Assembly (NCBI GenBank): GCA_024104275.1
Contig: JAGGHK010000001.1
Coordinates: 908,452-972,451, forward strand
DNA length: 64,000 nucleotides
Source: Bifidobacterium sp.
GTDB taxonomy: Bacteria; Actinomycetota; Actinomycetes; Actinomycetales; Bifidobacteriaceae
Reading direction: 5' to 3'
The notes below the pieces were generated by a model. The model saw only the letters and a list, made by a program, of their open reading frames with translations, had not been told where the DNA came from and ran no database searches. This document shows, one piece after another, positions 1 to 9,234 of this stretch. Every line of letters begins with the position of its first letter. Position 1 is the stretch's first letter. Made by a program: the position numbers and the translations under genes.

Positions 1-21
1 CGTTTTCGACCCGCTTCGGCT

Positions 22-1500
22 TCACGCGCGGAAATAATCCGGGACGGTGATGAACGCGGAGGCTTGCGGAGGAAGGGCGAGGTTGATATGCCCGCCATGC
101 GCGGTCAATGGCTCGGTCATGAGGCTGGAAGCGGCACGCAGCTCTTCGACCTCGGCGGCATTCGGATACTCCGGGCTGCCCATGCGCTCCCACTGCTTCT
201 TGGGGTTGGCATGGTCGTCATCGATGCGTTGCAGGGCGCATTGCGCGTCTCCTGCGGCCGTGCCCAGGTCGATGTCGATGTCTTCCTGCTTGATGGCGCC
301 CATGGGAACGTTCTGGTTGTAGGCAAGCAGCTGCAAATCGCCGCCCTTGCGCACGGCCAGAAGTTCCGCTGTGGAATCCGGGTCGGAGGACTCGACAGCC
401 ACGCGCTTATCGCCCAGCTCATGGTAAATCTGGAACATACGATACGAAGGCTTTTCGATGCCCTGCGTGGTCTGCAGGCCGAACCCGCCGTGGAAGACAC
501 CCGGCTGCTGCGACTGTTCCTCGAAAATGTCGGTGAAGGTCCAGAAGGAATAGCCTTGGACCATCCCGTCGTTGTCTGCCAAGGTCTTGGCCACGAAAGT
601 CGCCGTGTACGATTCGTCGTGGACGTGGTCGTCCGCCATGGCCGAGGAATTCCACTCGGTGTAATAAAGCGGCAGATCTCCGGCCTGTTTCTTGACCTCG
701 AAGACCATGTCCTTCAAGACACCGCGGTGATAGTCGGTGAGCTGCCCCTTGGTCTCCTTGAAGAATTCCACGATATCCTTGCCGCTCTTCCACAGCGGAT
801 CGTCGGTGGGATAGTGATGGGTCGAGATGAAGTCCAGCGGCACGTCGTTCTTCTTGCAGAAATCGATCAGGTCGGGAATCCATGAGTTGAACGAGGTGGC
901 CGGCCCGCCGACGCGCACCTTCGGATCGGCGGCCTTGAGCGTGCGCACCGTCATCTCGAAGAGATGGAAATAATCATCCTGCGTTCCGGTGAAGAAGGCC
1001 GGAAGGTTCGGCTCGTTCCAGACCTCGAAGAACCAGGACTCGACTTCCTCCTTGCCGTAGCGATCAAGCAGATGCTCGATGAACCGGCGGATCAGCCCCG
1101 TCCACAGATCATCGTCCTTGGGCATGGTGATGTTGCCGTGATAGGCACCGAAGGTCTCCTTGCCGCTGGCCAGGCAGGTGGGCATGAATCCGAGCTCGAA
1201 GAAGGGCTTCATGCCGATGCTCAGCAGGAAATCGACGATGCTGTCGAGGTTGACGAAGTTGTATCGGATGCCCTGCGACTTGCCGTCGAAACCGAAATTC
1301 TCGATGCAGATGCTCATGTCGTCATCGAAGAGGCCGTGGAAGCGCACATAGCGGAACCCGAGCTCGTCGTGGGCCTTCTTGAGCTGCTGGCGATAGTCCT
1401 CGCGCAGCGCCGTATAGGCGTGGCAGCTGCCGACGCAGGTCTCCCAATAATGCGGGAAATCGGTGGTCTTTGCATCCTTTGAAATCTTGAAATCTACCAT
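22..1500 (-). CDS. GH39 beta-xylosidase-like glycoside hydrolase
   Basis: Predicted cytoplasmic exo-glycosidase of the GH39 type (beta-xylosidase or a related retaining enzyme). No signal peptide is visible. The protein has the (beta/alpha)8 clan GH-A pattern: the acid/base sits in WNEPNLP (Glu about residue 163) and the probable nucleophile in LYYTEWNSS (Glu about residue 282). The length of about 492 aa fits the family. I chose the inner ATG at 1500 because AAAGG lies 7 nt upstream of it; an upstream ATG at 1521 would add seven residues with a poorer ribosome site. It is the last gene of a minus-strand set with a GH2 enzyme, an esterase and a transporter, which suggests breakdown of imported xylosides or decorated xylo-oligosaccharides. 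The exact substrate is inference. Confidence 0.85.
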   Translation of the reverse strand: MVDFKISKDAKTTDFPHYWETCVGSCHAYTALREDYRQQLKKAHDELGFRYVRFHGLFDDDMSICIENFGFDGKSQGIRYNFVNLDSIVDFLLSIGMKPFFELGFMPTCLASGKETFGAYHGNITMPKDDDLWTGLIRRFIEHLLDRYGKEEVESWFFEVWNEPNLPAFFTGTQDDYFHLFEMTVRTLKAADPKVRVGGPATSFNSWIPDLIDFCKKNDVPLDFISTHHYPTDDPLWKSGKDIVEFFKETKGQLTDYHRGVLKDMVFEVKKQAGDLPLYYTEWNSSAMADDHVHDESYTATFVAKTLADNDGMVQGYSFWTFTDIFEEQSQQPGVFHGGFGLQTTQGIEKPSYRMFQIYHELGDKRVAVESSDPDSTAELLAVRKGGDLQLLAYNQNVPMGAIKQEDIDIDLGTAAGDAQCALQRIDDDHANPKKQWERMGSPEYPNAAEVEELRAASSLMTEPLTAHGGHINLALPPQASAFITVPDYFRA

Positions 1501-1533
1501 TGTATTACCTTTTGTTACCATTGTTTTCCGCTA

Positions 1534-3981
1534 TCACCAAGCGAGTTTTCCGCTCAGTCCGTTTTCGGACGTAACCCGCAAGGTCGACGCGGCGCTTCCG
1601 GCATCCCGTTCGACAATGATAAGCGCACGGCCATGGAAGGCCCTGCCCTTTGTGCCGTTGAACGGCAGCGTGGCGCTGTGATCGCCGCTGCCGACGGCGT
1701 AGATCTTGCCGTCACCATCAAGCGAGACGTCGAAGGCGACATCGCCATCAGTGACCACATTGCCGTCTGCATCACATAGCGTGACGTCGATATATTGCAG
1801 ATTATAGCTGTCGCCGCAATCCATCCGATTGAACTCGGTTTCGGCCTCGAGGCTCAGCTGCGTGGCAGGACCGGCGGAAACCAGCGTCATTTCGCCGATA
1901 ACCTGATCGCCGTCGTAGGAGACGGCTTTGAGCTCACCGGGGGCGTATTCGGTTTCAAAGAGGGTGCGATAGTCGACCTCGCGTCCGGCAGGCTTGCGTC
2001 CGAGGCTCTTGCCGTTGGCGAACAGCTCGACGCTGGTGCCGGGGCTGTAGACTTCGACGACAACCTTGGAGCCGGCGGGCACGTCCCACGACCAGCTGGA
2101 GATGCTGTCGCTGATGATCCACGGTGTCAGGCGGACGTCTTCGCCGTAATGGTGCGGGTTCTGCACCGCGATATACGGCGTTTGCCGCAGTCCGTAGACG
2201 ATCTCGCGATAGTAGGAGGTCGGGCGCCTGAAGCCTGTCAGGTCGATATCGGCGACGTACGAGGTCAGGGCCGGATACTGCGAGCCGAAGCCGCCGACAC
2301 CGAACTGGTAGCTCGGCACGCCGACACCGGCCTCACCCAGATAGTCCCATCCGGTCCAGGTGAAATCGCCGAGCACCTGCGGCAGCTTTTCGACCGCCTT
2401 CCAGTCGCGGGCGATCTTGGGCGGGTAGGTTTCCGTGCCGACGATGATGCGGTTGGGATGCGCCTTGACATCATCCTCGTAGCGGGCACCCATGTAGTTG
2501 TATCCGAGGATGTCGAGTTCGGAGGCGATGTCGTCCAACCGCTTGGAAATGGCGGGATGGCTGACGATCTGGTCCAGATACTTGTCCTGATACATCATGA
2601 ATTCATTGATGTTCAGCCCCTTGATCTCACGGCTTTCCTGAGCGCTGGCGACTTCGGCCACCACGTCCAGGATGCCGTTGCCGACGGTGTACATGCCGTT
2701 GATGGCGGCCAACGTATAGCGGGTGTCGTCAAGGCTCTTGATCTTGCGATCGATCCGCGAGCAGAGCTGCAGACCCTGGTCCGTGCCGATTTCGGGAATC
2801 TCGTTGCCGATGGAATAGAGGATGACGGAAGGATGGTTGAAGTCCTTGCGGACCATCGCCTCGACGTCCTTCTTCCAGCATTCGTCGAAAACGAGGCTGT
2901 AATCGTAATCAGACTTGCTGCGGTTCCACATGTCGAAGGTCTCGTCGAGCACATACATGCCGAGCTCGTCGCAGGCGTCGAGCAACGCGGGGGCGGCGGG
3001 CTGGTGCGACATGCGAATCGCGTTGAATCCGGCACGTTTGAGCAGGGCCAGTTCGCGGTAAGAATTCTTCTTAAGCGTCACGGCACCAAGCAGACCGGAA
3101 TCGTGGTGAATGCAGGCGCCACGCAGCTTAACCTGCTGCCCGTTGACCTTGAGGCCACCCACCGGGTCGAGGGTGAGCTTGCGGATGCCCGTCCTCGTGC
3201 GATGGGTGTCGATGGTCTCGTCGCCGCTTTTGAGCGTCAGCGTGACCTCGTAGAGATCGGGGTGCTCGTCGCTCCAAAGGCTCGGGTTCTTGACGTAGAG
3301 CCGCTGGCTCAATGGCCTCGTCTCGCCGGCGAACAGCACCACCGGCGCCTCGTCCTGGGCCACCACATTGCCGTCATGGTCACGGATTTCAGTGGATAAC
3401 ACGCACTCGCGGCGCTCGCTTGTATTGCAAATCTCGGAATCGACCTCGAGACTTGCCAGATCACTGCCGCATTCCAGGGTTTTGACCTGCACCGCGTCAG
3501 GGCGCAGATAGGTCTTGCCGGCCTGCAGCAGATAGACGTCGCGGTAGATGCCGGAACCGGAATACCAACGGCTGTTGGGCTCCGCCCCCGTCTTGACCTG
3601 CACACGGATCTCGTTGTCTTCCCCGTAGTTCAAGTAGTCGTTGAGCGGCACATAGAAGGTCGAGTAACCGTAGATGTTCTTGCCCGCCAGCTGGCCGTTG
3701 ACGAAGACGAAAGCGTTCTTGTAGACCCCGTCGAAGCGGAGTTCCAGCGTTTGCTCACGCGCGGATTCGTCGACGTGAAGGTTCTTGGTATAGAAATACG
3801 TGCCGCCATCGAAGAAACCAGTGTTTCCGCCGTTCCTGCTTTGCGGGTCACGCTTGCTTTCGATCATCGCGTCGTGCGGAAGCGTCACCTCGCGGGCGTC
3901 GTCGGGAGTGGACCAGATCAGCGCGAAGGAGTTCTTGTCCTCCCAGAAACGCCATCCGTCATTGAATTTCGTGAATTTCAT
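1534..3981 (-). CDS. Glycoside hydrolase family 2 (beta-galactosidase/beta-glucuronidase-like)
   Basis: GH2 enzyme of 815 aa with the usual order: jelly-roll sugar-binding domain (about 1-160), immunoglobulin-like domain (about 170-270), TIM-barrel (about 275-570) and C-terminal beta domains. The catalytic acid/base is Glu394 in SIGNEIPE; the likely nucleophile is the Glu of VGTETYPP further on. There is no signal peptide, so it should act on imported oligosaccharides. It lies 8 bp downstream of the esterase gene and 33 bp upstream of the GH39 start, so the three are almost certainly cotranscribed. Substrate within GH2 (beta-galactoside, beta-glucuronide, beta-xyloside or arabinopyranoside) cannot be told from motifs; the neighbours favour a hemicellulose-derived substrate. 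Confidence 0.85.
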   Translation of the reverse strand: MKFTKFNDGWRFWEDKNSFALIWSTPDDAREVTLPHDAMIESKRDPQSRNGGNTGFFDGGTYFYTKNLHVDESAREQTLELRFDGVYKNAFVFVNGQLAGKNIYGYSTFYVPLNDYLNYGEDNEIRVQVKTGAEPNSRWYSGSGIYRDVYLLQAGKTYLRPDAVQVKTLECGSDLASLEVDSEICNTSERRECVLSTEIRDHDGNVVAQDEAPVVLFAGETRPLSQRLYVKNPSLWSDEHPDLYEVTLTLKSGDETIDTHRTRTGIRKLTLDPVGGLKVNGQQVKLRGACIHHDSGLLGAVTLKKNSYRELALLKRAGFNAIRMSHQPAAPALLDACDELGMYVLDETFDMWNRSKSDYDYSLVFDECWKKDVEAMVRKDFNHPSVILYSIGNEIPEIGTDQGLQLCSRIDRKIKSLDDTRYTLAAINGMYTVGNGILDVVAEVASAQESREIKGLNINEFMMYQDKYLDQIVSHPAISKRLDDIASELDILGYNYMGARYEDDVKAHPNRIIVGTETYPPKIARDWKAVEKLPQVLGDFTWTGWDYLGEAGVGVPSYQFGVGGFGSQYPALTSYVADIDLTGFRRPTSYYREIVYGLRQTPYIAVQNPHHYGEDVRLTPWIISDSISSWSWDVPAGSKVVVEVYSPGTSVELFANGKSLGRKPAGREVDYRTLFETEYAPGELKAVSYDGDQVIGEMTLVSAGPATQLSLEAETEFNRMDCGDSYNLQYIDVTLCDADGNVVTDGDVAFDVSLDGDGKIYAVGSGDHSATLPFNGTKGRAFHGRALIIVERDAGSAASTLRVTSENGLSGKLAW

Positions 3982-3989
3982 GATTGTCG

Positions 3990-4970
3990 TTATTCCTTGT
4001 CGGCGTTTTGAGAGGCGATCATTTTTTCGAAATCACCCAACGCCGGCAAATCCAGCGGGAAGTTCTTTTTCATCCAAACGGCACACGCCTCGGTCCATTG
4101 GGAGACATCGGGCTTGATTTGGGATTGCGATTCGGCGCTCGCCTGGCTGGCAAGGCTCAAACCGTGCATGCCGTTGCCGAACACGTGGATCTCGTAGGGA
4201 ATCCCTTGATTGGCGAGGGCTACGGCCATGCTCAACGAATGGACGGGATTGACCAGCGGATCGGTGGCGGTGGTCCAGATGAAGAACGGCGGAGTCTTCG
4301 AATCGACGTGCCGTACCGCGCTGACCTCCTCAATCAGCTCGTCATCAGGAGATTCCATACCGAGGAACGCCACGTTGGAGGCCTTCATGAAGGCATAATC
4401 CATCGGACTGGTGTCCTTTTTGGCTTCAAGGTCCTTTTCCAGCAGGGCGTAATCCGTCAACGGGTAGCCGACAATGGCGGCCGCAGGACGCAGCTGCTCT
4501 TCCGAGGCATGCAGGTAATCCATAAGAACAGGTTCATCGTATCTGGTCGCGTATAGAGCGGCGACATGGCCACCGGCGGAGAAACCGCAAACCATCACTT
4601 TTTCGGCATCGACATGCCACTCTTTGGCATGCTCTTTGACCGTAAGCACCGCCTTGCCCAATTGGCGAATCTGCTTGGGGAATATGTCGTTTTCATGAGG
4701 CGGCAACGGCTTGGAAAGATCCGGCATTTCCAGACCACCATTGGCATAAGTGGTATAGCGGAGCACCAAGGCCTGGTAGCCCAAAGACGCGAAATACATC
4801 GCCACCGGCTCCCCTTCCCTGTCCGAGCAGCTGAAATAGCCGCCGCCGGGGCAGATGATGACCGCAGGACGCGGCTTGCCTTTCAGCATTTCGGCAGAAT
4901 CATCCAGAATATAGCCTGTCAGCTCTGCATTCGATCCGTCGACTTCAAGTGTGGTTTGTTCGATCTTCAT
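3990..4970 (-). CDS. Alpha/beta-hydrolase, acetyl-xylan-esterase-like
   Basis: Serine esterase of the alpha/beta-hydrolase fold (326 aa), similar in layout to BD-FAE/AXE-type carbohydrate esterases. Visible elements are the oxyanion motif PGGGYFSCSDREG near residue 42, the nucleophile elbow GFSAGG near residue 130, an Asp in TATDPLVNP and the catalytic His in NGMHGLSL. No signal peptide. AAGGA sits 8 nt before the ATG. The gene lies between a transporter and two glycosidases, so removal of acetyl or other acyl groups from imported glycosides is the likely role. Family assignment is firm, substrate is inferred. Confidence 0.8.
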   Translation of the reverse strand: MKIEQTTLEVDGSNAELTGYILDDSAEMLKGKPRPAVIICPGGGYFSCSDREGEPVAMYFASLGYQALVLRYTTYANGGLEMPDLSKPLPPHENDIFPKQIRQLGKAVLTVKEHAKEWHVDAEKVMVCGFSAGGHVAALYATRYDEPVLMDYLHASEEQLRPAAAIVGYPLTDYALLEKDLEAKKDTSPMDYAFMKASNVAFLGMESPDDELIEEVSAVRHVDSKTPPFFIWTTATDPLVNPVHSLSMAVALANQGIPYEIHVFGNGMHGLSLASQASAESQSQIKPDVSQWTEACAVWMKKNFPLDLPALGDFEKMIASQNADKE

Positions 4971-5064
4971 CTTGCGTGTCCTTATGGAGATTTCTTGTTT
5001 GTTGTTTTTCTAAGCGGTATTGCCGTCCCGTTGACCGGTATCGGCAAATATCCAGGATTCAAGC

Positions 5065-5104
5065 AACGGGTGTCTGAAGGAAACAGCACCGACAGACACC
5101 CGTT
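5065..5104. terminator. Hairpin between transporter and esterase genes
   Basis: A 12-bp perfect inverted repeat (AACGGGTGTCTG at 5065 and its complement ending at 5104) lies downstream of the transporter stop and upstream of the esterase. It has a T-run on the plus-strand side only, so for minus-strand transcription it may act as a processing or partial attenuation site, making esterase and glycosidase expression differ from transporter expression. Confidence 0.5.
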
Positions 5105-5164
5105 TTGATGTCCTTTGGCTTCTTCACCCGATCCGCGGTACGTCAAAAAGCCGGAAGTTATGGC

Positions 5165-6358
5165 TCATTGATTGCTGCGAGCCTTGACCCTGTTGCCGAA
5201 GCGAGTGACCATGAGGACCACGAAGACCACGGCGCAGAGGATCACGCCGAAGAGGAAGGAATCGAATCCGGGCTTGATCTTCACGGCTGCCAGGAACATC
5301 GGGATGATCAGGCCGGCGATGCTGGAAATCAGGGTATTCAGGGAAATGGCGACGGTGAAGTGCTTCTGATCGGCCAGAATCGAAAGCTCGTAAGGAATCG
5401 TGGCGTTGATCATCACGATGCTCATGCCAGAGAACATGTTGCCCAGCACGTGCAGCACGACGTTCGGGGAGAACATGATGCAGATGAAGGAAAGAGCCGC
5501 CGCGACGAAGCCCCAGGCGATGGTGTCTTCCTTGGTGAGCTTGCGGATGTAGGTGAGCACGGCCGCGGTGACGATGCCGCCGATGTTGCCGAGCGCCACG
5601 ACGATGGCCGTGTAGGTGGTTCCCTTGCCGTAGCTGGAGAGCAGAATGGACTGGTTGGACATGAAGGTCATCATCACCATGGAGGTGGCGAAGGTGATCA
5701 CGTAAATGAGCCAGGTGTAGCCGTTGAGACCGGTCAGCGTCTTGAACACGCCGACCTTCTCGGACTTTCCGGCTTCCTCACCGGCAGCGGGCTTGGCGGT
5801 CTTGGTTTCCTTGGGGATCATGAAGAAGCCCATGAGGAAGATGACCAGGCCGACCGCATAGACCCAGAAGAGGTTGTGCCAGTTGGATCCGCCGAGCACG
5901 CCGCCGATGGCGGTGAACACCATCATGCCGATGTTCGACACGCCGGTGGACCAGCCCATTACGGTCGCTCGTTGCTCACCGTCAAAATTCTCCTGTGTCA
6001 GCACAGGCACGACGTTGCTGATGATGCCAGTGCCAAAACCGACCAGGACCATGCAGGCCAGAATGAGGTTGAGGCTATTGGCATAAAAGACGGGAACCAG
6101 ACCGGAAACCGTGACAATGGCCACCGAAACCAAGCCGAGATTCTTCCTGGTGAACTGGAAAGCCAACCAGCTGAACAGCAGTGTGGCGACAATCTGCCCA
6201 AGCTGGGGGACGGAACTGATCATCTGCACCTTGGAAATCGGTTCTTTCGGGAACGATTTCGCGATGGCTGCAATGGCGGCACCGACAGCGGAAGTCGACA
6301 TCAGCAGCAGGTTCATGCTCAATATGCCTGCCGCGGTTACTATTTGCTTCTTTTTCAA
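5165..6358 (-). CDS. MFS transporter (probable oligosaccharide/glycoside permease)
   Basis: Major facilitator superfamily permease of about 397 aa with roughly 12 hydrophobic helices and a cytoplasmic loop near the middle (rich in Lys/Glu after IPKETKTAKPAAG). I place the start at a TTG (6356-6358, LKKKQIV) because AGGAG lies 7 nt upstream; the open frame extends farther upstream but with charged, unlikely sequence. It heads the minus-strand catabolic set with an esterase, GH2 and GH39 enzymes, and faces an IclR regulator. Uptake of the substrate of those enzymes is inferred from context. It could also be an exporter. Confidence 0.75.
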   Translation of the reverse strand: MKKKQIVTAAGILSMNLLLMSTSAVGAAIAAIAKSFPKEPISKVQMISSVPQLGQIVATLLFSWLAFQFTRKNLGLVSVAIVTVSGLVPVFYANSLNLILACMVLVGFGTGIISNVVPVLTQENFDGEQRATVMGWSTGVSNIGMMVFTAIGGVLGGSNWHNLFWVYAVGLVIFLMGFFMIPKETKTAKPAAGEEAGKSEKVGVFKTLTGLNGYTWLIYVITFATSMVMMTFMSNQSILLSSYGKGTTYTAIVVALGNIGGIVTAAVLTYIRKLTKEDTIAWGFVAAALSFICIMFSPNVVLHVLGNMFSGMSIVMINATIPYELSILADQKHFTVAISLNTLISSIAGLIIPMFLAAVKIKPGFDSFLFGVILCAVVFVVLMVTRFGNRVKARSNQ

Positions 6359-6529
6359 AGGGCATCTCCTTGACGTCGTTATCAAATTTTGCGGAATTTC
6401 ATCACCGTTTCCATTACTTAACAGACGACAGGTGACCTCCGAATCCCGTATCAACACGATGGGGCAATGTCGTTATTGCGACCGTCGATGTTTTATTTCT
6501 ATCGTTTTGGACATTGTTAAGCGAATGCA

Positions 6530-6548
6530 TTTTCCACTGAGTGGAAAA
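6530..6548. promoter_or_regulatory. Palindromic operator candidate for the IclR regulator
   Basis: TTTTCCACTGAGTGGAAAA is a perfect 9+1+9 palindrome in the divergent gap between the transporter (minus) and the IclR gene (plus), 32 bp before the regulator start. Size and place fit an IclR-dimer operator that would control both directions. Seen directly; the regulatory role is inferred. Confidence 0.6.
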
Positions 6549-6580
6549 ATAGAAAAACCCTCACCTGTCGCCTGTTTAGA

Positions 6581-7423
6581 ATGATTACCATGAATCAGCC
6601 ATTGCCTGGGGAAAAGAAGAACGAAGCGACTCCCGCCAGCAGCAGACTGGGAATGATCGACCGGACTTTCGCCGTTCTTGACTGTTTTACACCCGACCAA
6701 CCGCAGCTGAACCTCACTCAGATCGCCGCTCGCAGCGGGCTTCCCATCAGTACCACCAGCAGGATTCTTGCGGACCTTGAACGCCACGGGGCAGTGGAGC
6801 GCTGGAACAACGGCGTCTACTCCGTCGGTTCCCACCTCATCAACCTGGCGCAGACGGCCAGACCGATGCTGGACATCCAGGAGACGGCCTCACCTTCCTT
6901 GGACAACCTCGAACGCATGACCAACCTTCATGTCCAGCTGGCGACACTGCAGGGGTCGGGCGCCCTGATCGTCGACAGGCGCGACGGCAAGCAGCAGCTT
7001 CCCATCTATTACCATATCGGCGACATCCTGCCCATAGTCCCGACGGCGGTCGGGCGTGTGCTCTTGGCGTTCGGCTCCCCTTCGCTGCAGTCGGCGGTGC
7101 TTGACCACGACAACTTCATCTGGCCTTCATGGGAGACGAAACGCCCGAGTTTGCAGACGGTACGCGAGGAATTGGAAAAGATACGTCGAGAGCATATCAC
7201 CTTTTTCGACCTCAAGGACATTCCCGTCAATTCGGTCGCGGTCCCCATCTTCGATCGAAGCAAGAACGTGGTGGCCGCTATCGGTATCGTCGTCAAAACC
7301 GGCACGGTGCCGCTGGCGCCGAAGCTGGCGGACCTGGTGAGGGGCACGGCCAAGGAAATCGCGCGAAAGCTGGCCGAACCAAAACCGGGACGTGTCCTGC
7401 CGCCGTGGAATGCCGGAAATTAA
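6581..7423 (+). CDS. IclR-family transcriptional regulator
   Basis: 280-aa regulator with an N-terminal winged helix-turn-helix (about residues 25-85, LNLTQIAARSGLPISTTSRIL) and a C-terminal IclR effector-binding domain (about 100-265). It is divergent from the transporter and glycosidase genes with a palindrome in the shared gap, so it is probably their local repressor or activator with a sugar or its derivative as effector. No good ribosome site is seen before the ATG at 6581; a second ATG three codons in (6590) is an alternative start. Confidence 0.85.
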   Translation: MITMNQPLPGEKKNEATPASSRLGMIDRTFAVLDCFTPDQPQLNLTQIAARSGLPISTTSRILADLERHGAVERWNNGVYSVGSHLINLAQTARPMLDIQETASPSLDNLERMTNLHVQLATLQGSGALIVDRRDGKQQLPIYYHIGDILPIVPTAVGRVLLAFGSPSLQSAVLDHDNFIWPSWETKRPSLQTVREELEKIRREHITFFDLKDIPVNSVAVPIFDRSKNVVAAIGIVVKTGTVPLAPKLADLVRGTAKEIARKLAEPKPGRVLPPWNAGN

Positions 7424-7480
7424 CGGAATCACTCTATCTGCTTGTGTTCCCCAGACCCTGCCCCAGCTGCTTCATTTCTC

Positions 7481-8206
7481 TCATTCGCCAACGATGGCGA
7501 GCGCCTCTTTAAGCGTGAAAGCGTGGGCATAAAGGGATTTGCCGAGGATTGCGGCATCGATGCCGATGCTTTCGAGCCGGGCCACTGCACGGATGTCATC
7601 GAGGCTGGAAATACCGCCGGAAGCGGTGACGTGGGCCGGGGTGCGTTCGGCGACTTCACGCAGCAACGTGAGGTTCGGGCCATCCATCATGCCGTCGTGG
7701 GCGACGTCCGTGACCACGTAGCGCCGGCAGCCGGCCTTATCGAGCATCGCCATGGTCTCGAAAAGGTCGCCGCCTTTGCTCGTCCAACCGCGGCCGGCAA
7801 GCGTGTGGCCTTTGACGTCAAGGCTGATGGCCACTTTGTCGCCGTATTTTTTGATAATTTTGGCAGTCCATTCCGGGTTTTCCAGTGCTGCGGTGCCGAT
7901 ATTGACTCGGGAGGCGCCGGCGTCGAAAACGGCTTCGAGACTCGCGTCGTCGCGGATGCCGCCGCTCATTTCGATATGGACCTTGTTTCCCAGTTTCTCG
8001 CCGATTTCACGCAGCTTCGAGCGGTTGTCGCCGGTGCCGAACGCGGCGTCGAGGTCGACCAGGTGAATCCAATCCGCACCTTCGTCGTACCACGTCCGTG
8101 CGGCCTCGTACGGGCTGCCGTAATCGGTTTCGGAGCCGGACTTGCCCTGACGCAGGCGCACGGCCTTGCCGCCTCGGACGTCAACGGCCGGAAGCAATGT
8201 CAGCAT
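7481..8206 (-). CDS. priA: Phosphoribosyl isomerase A (HisA/PriA)
   Basis: ProFAR isomerase, step four of histidine synthesis; in actinobacteria this enzyme (PriA) often also serves as TrpF in tryptophan synthesis. The 241-aa TIM-barrel opens with [18 protein letters not shown] (catalytic Asp) and has the second catalytic Asp region at [15 protein letters not shown] and the phosphate loops SGGI and ASGGISS. AAAGGAG lies upstream of the ATG. It closes the minus-strand his cluster, about 115 bp after hisH. The dual role is from knowledge of the family, not shown here. Confidence 0.92.
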   Translation of the reverse strand: MLTLLPAVDVRGGKAVRLRQGKSGSETDYGSPYEAARTWYDEGADWIHLVDLDAAFGTGDNRSKLREIGEKLGNKVHIEMSGGIRDDASLEAVFDAGASRVNIGTAALENPEWTAKIIKKYGDKVAISLDVKGHTLAGRGWTSKGGDLFETMAMLDKAGCRRYVVTDVAHDGMMDGPNLTLLREVAERTPAHVTASGGISSLDDIRAVARLESIGIDAAILGKSLYAHAFTLKEALAIVGE

Positions 8207-8322
8207 GTTGTTCTCCTTTGAATCGAAGGATTTCTCTATCTGTCGATACTCAATTTGTAATACGTAATGATAAATTCATAATGATGCAACCGCAACCTTA
8301 TGGCGTCAACGAATCGGCGCCC

Positions 8323-9021
8323 TTATATCGTTGCGGCCCAGTTCTTGAGCAGCTGGGCACCCGCCTCCCCCGACTTTTCCGGGTGGAACTGGGTGGCCGA
8401 AAGCGGACCGCGCTCGTAGGATGTCACGAAACGGCTGCGTCCGTAGTCACAGAAACCGACCTTTTGCACGCTCGCATCGTCAATGGAAGATTGCGCATGA
8501 CCATGGTATCCGTCCGTTTGTGACGCTGCCACACTTGCTGCGGGCACGTGTTTTTCGGGAATGGACGCGCTCATGGCGGCATAGGAATGCACGAAATAGA
8601 AACGCTCACTCTCAAGCCCATGCAGAATCACCGAATCGTCGGGGGCGCTGATGGTGTCCCAGCCCATATGCGGTACCACGTCGGCGTCGACCAAATCCAC
8701 GCTGCCGTCGATGACGCCAAGGCCTTGGCAAACAGAGCCGCCTTCCGTGCCCTGAGCGAACATGACCTGCAGACCGACGCACACGCCAAGCACCGGACGC
8801 CCGGCCTTGAGCCTCCCGAGAATGATCTGGTCGCCGCCCACGGCTTTCAGGCCGTCCATGCACGCCGCGAAAGCACCGACACCGGGGACAACCAACCCGT
8901 CGGCTTCGAAAGCCTGCTTGCGGCTGCTGGTCAGCGTCGGCTCAAGCCCGATATAGGCCAGCGCACGCATCATCGAGCGCACGTTGCCGAAGCCGTAATC
9001 GAACACCACCACTGCGGTCAT
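8323..9021 (-). CDS. hisH: Imidazole glycerol phosphate synthase, glutamine amidotransferase subunit
   Basis: Class I glutamine amidotransferase that feeds ammonia to HisF. Key sites: VPGVGAF, the nucleophile Cys in GVCVGLQVMF, and the His/Glu dyad in TQFHPEKSG. About 232 aa, a little longer than usual because of a low-complexity insertion after SYAAMSAS (about residues 155-180). Start taken at 9021, where GGGG lies about 7 nt upstream; an ATG two codons earlier (9027) is too close to it. HisF is not in the window. Confidence 0.9.
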   Translation of the reverse strand: MTAVVVFDYGFGNVRSMMRALAYIGLEPTLTSSRKQAFEADGLVVPGVGAFAACMDGLKAVGGDQIILGRLKAGRPVLGVCVGLQVMFAQGTEGGSVCQGLGVIDGSVDLVDADVVPHMGWDTISAPDDSVILHGLESERFYFVHSYAAMSASIPEKHVPAASVAASQTDGYHGHAQSSIDDASVQKVGFCDYGRSRFVTSYERGPLSATQFHPEKSGEAGAQLLKNWAATI

Positions 9022-9234
9022 TGCCATACCCCGTTTCGTAAGTTTGCCGTAAGTTTGTTCAGATATGTCAAGTATCGTCCAGATTCGCACATTCCACGAG
9101 AACCATTCACGATGCGATATGCAACGGTTCAGGCTAAGAGATCGGCGGGGTCGCGCCCCTCTGAGCGTTACTTCGCTGCTTGCCTGTTTTCCAGCTTTTT
9201 ACCGGTTCATATACCTTGTTGCCGAATCAACGAA

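Noticed and set aside
5105-6373. Long plus-strand frame opposite the transporter, and others opposite glyS, dnaE and the ABC gene
   Set aside because: They are His/Asp/Gly-rich antisense shadows of GC-rich genes without motifs.
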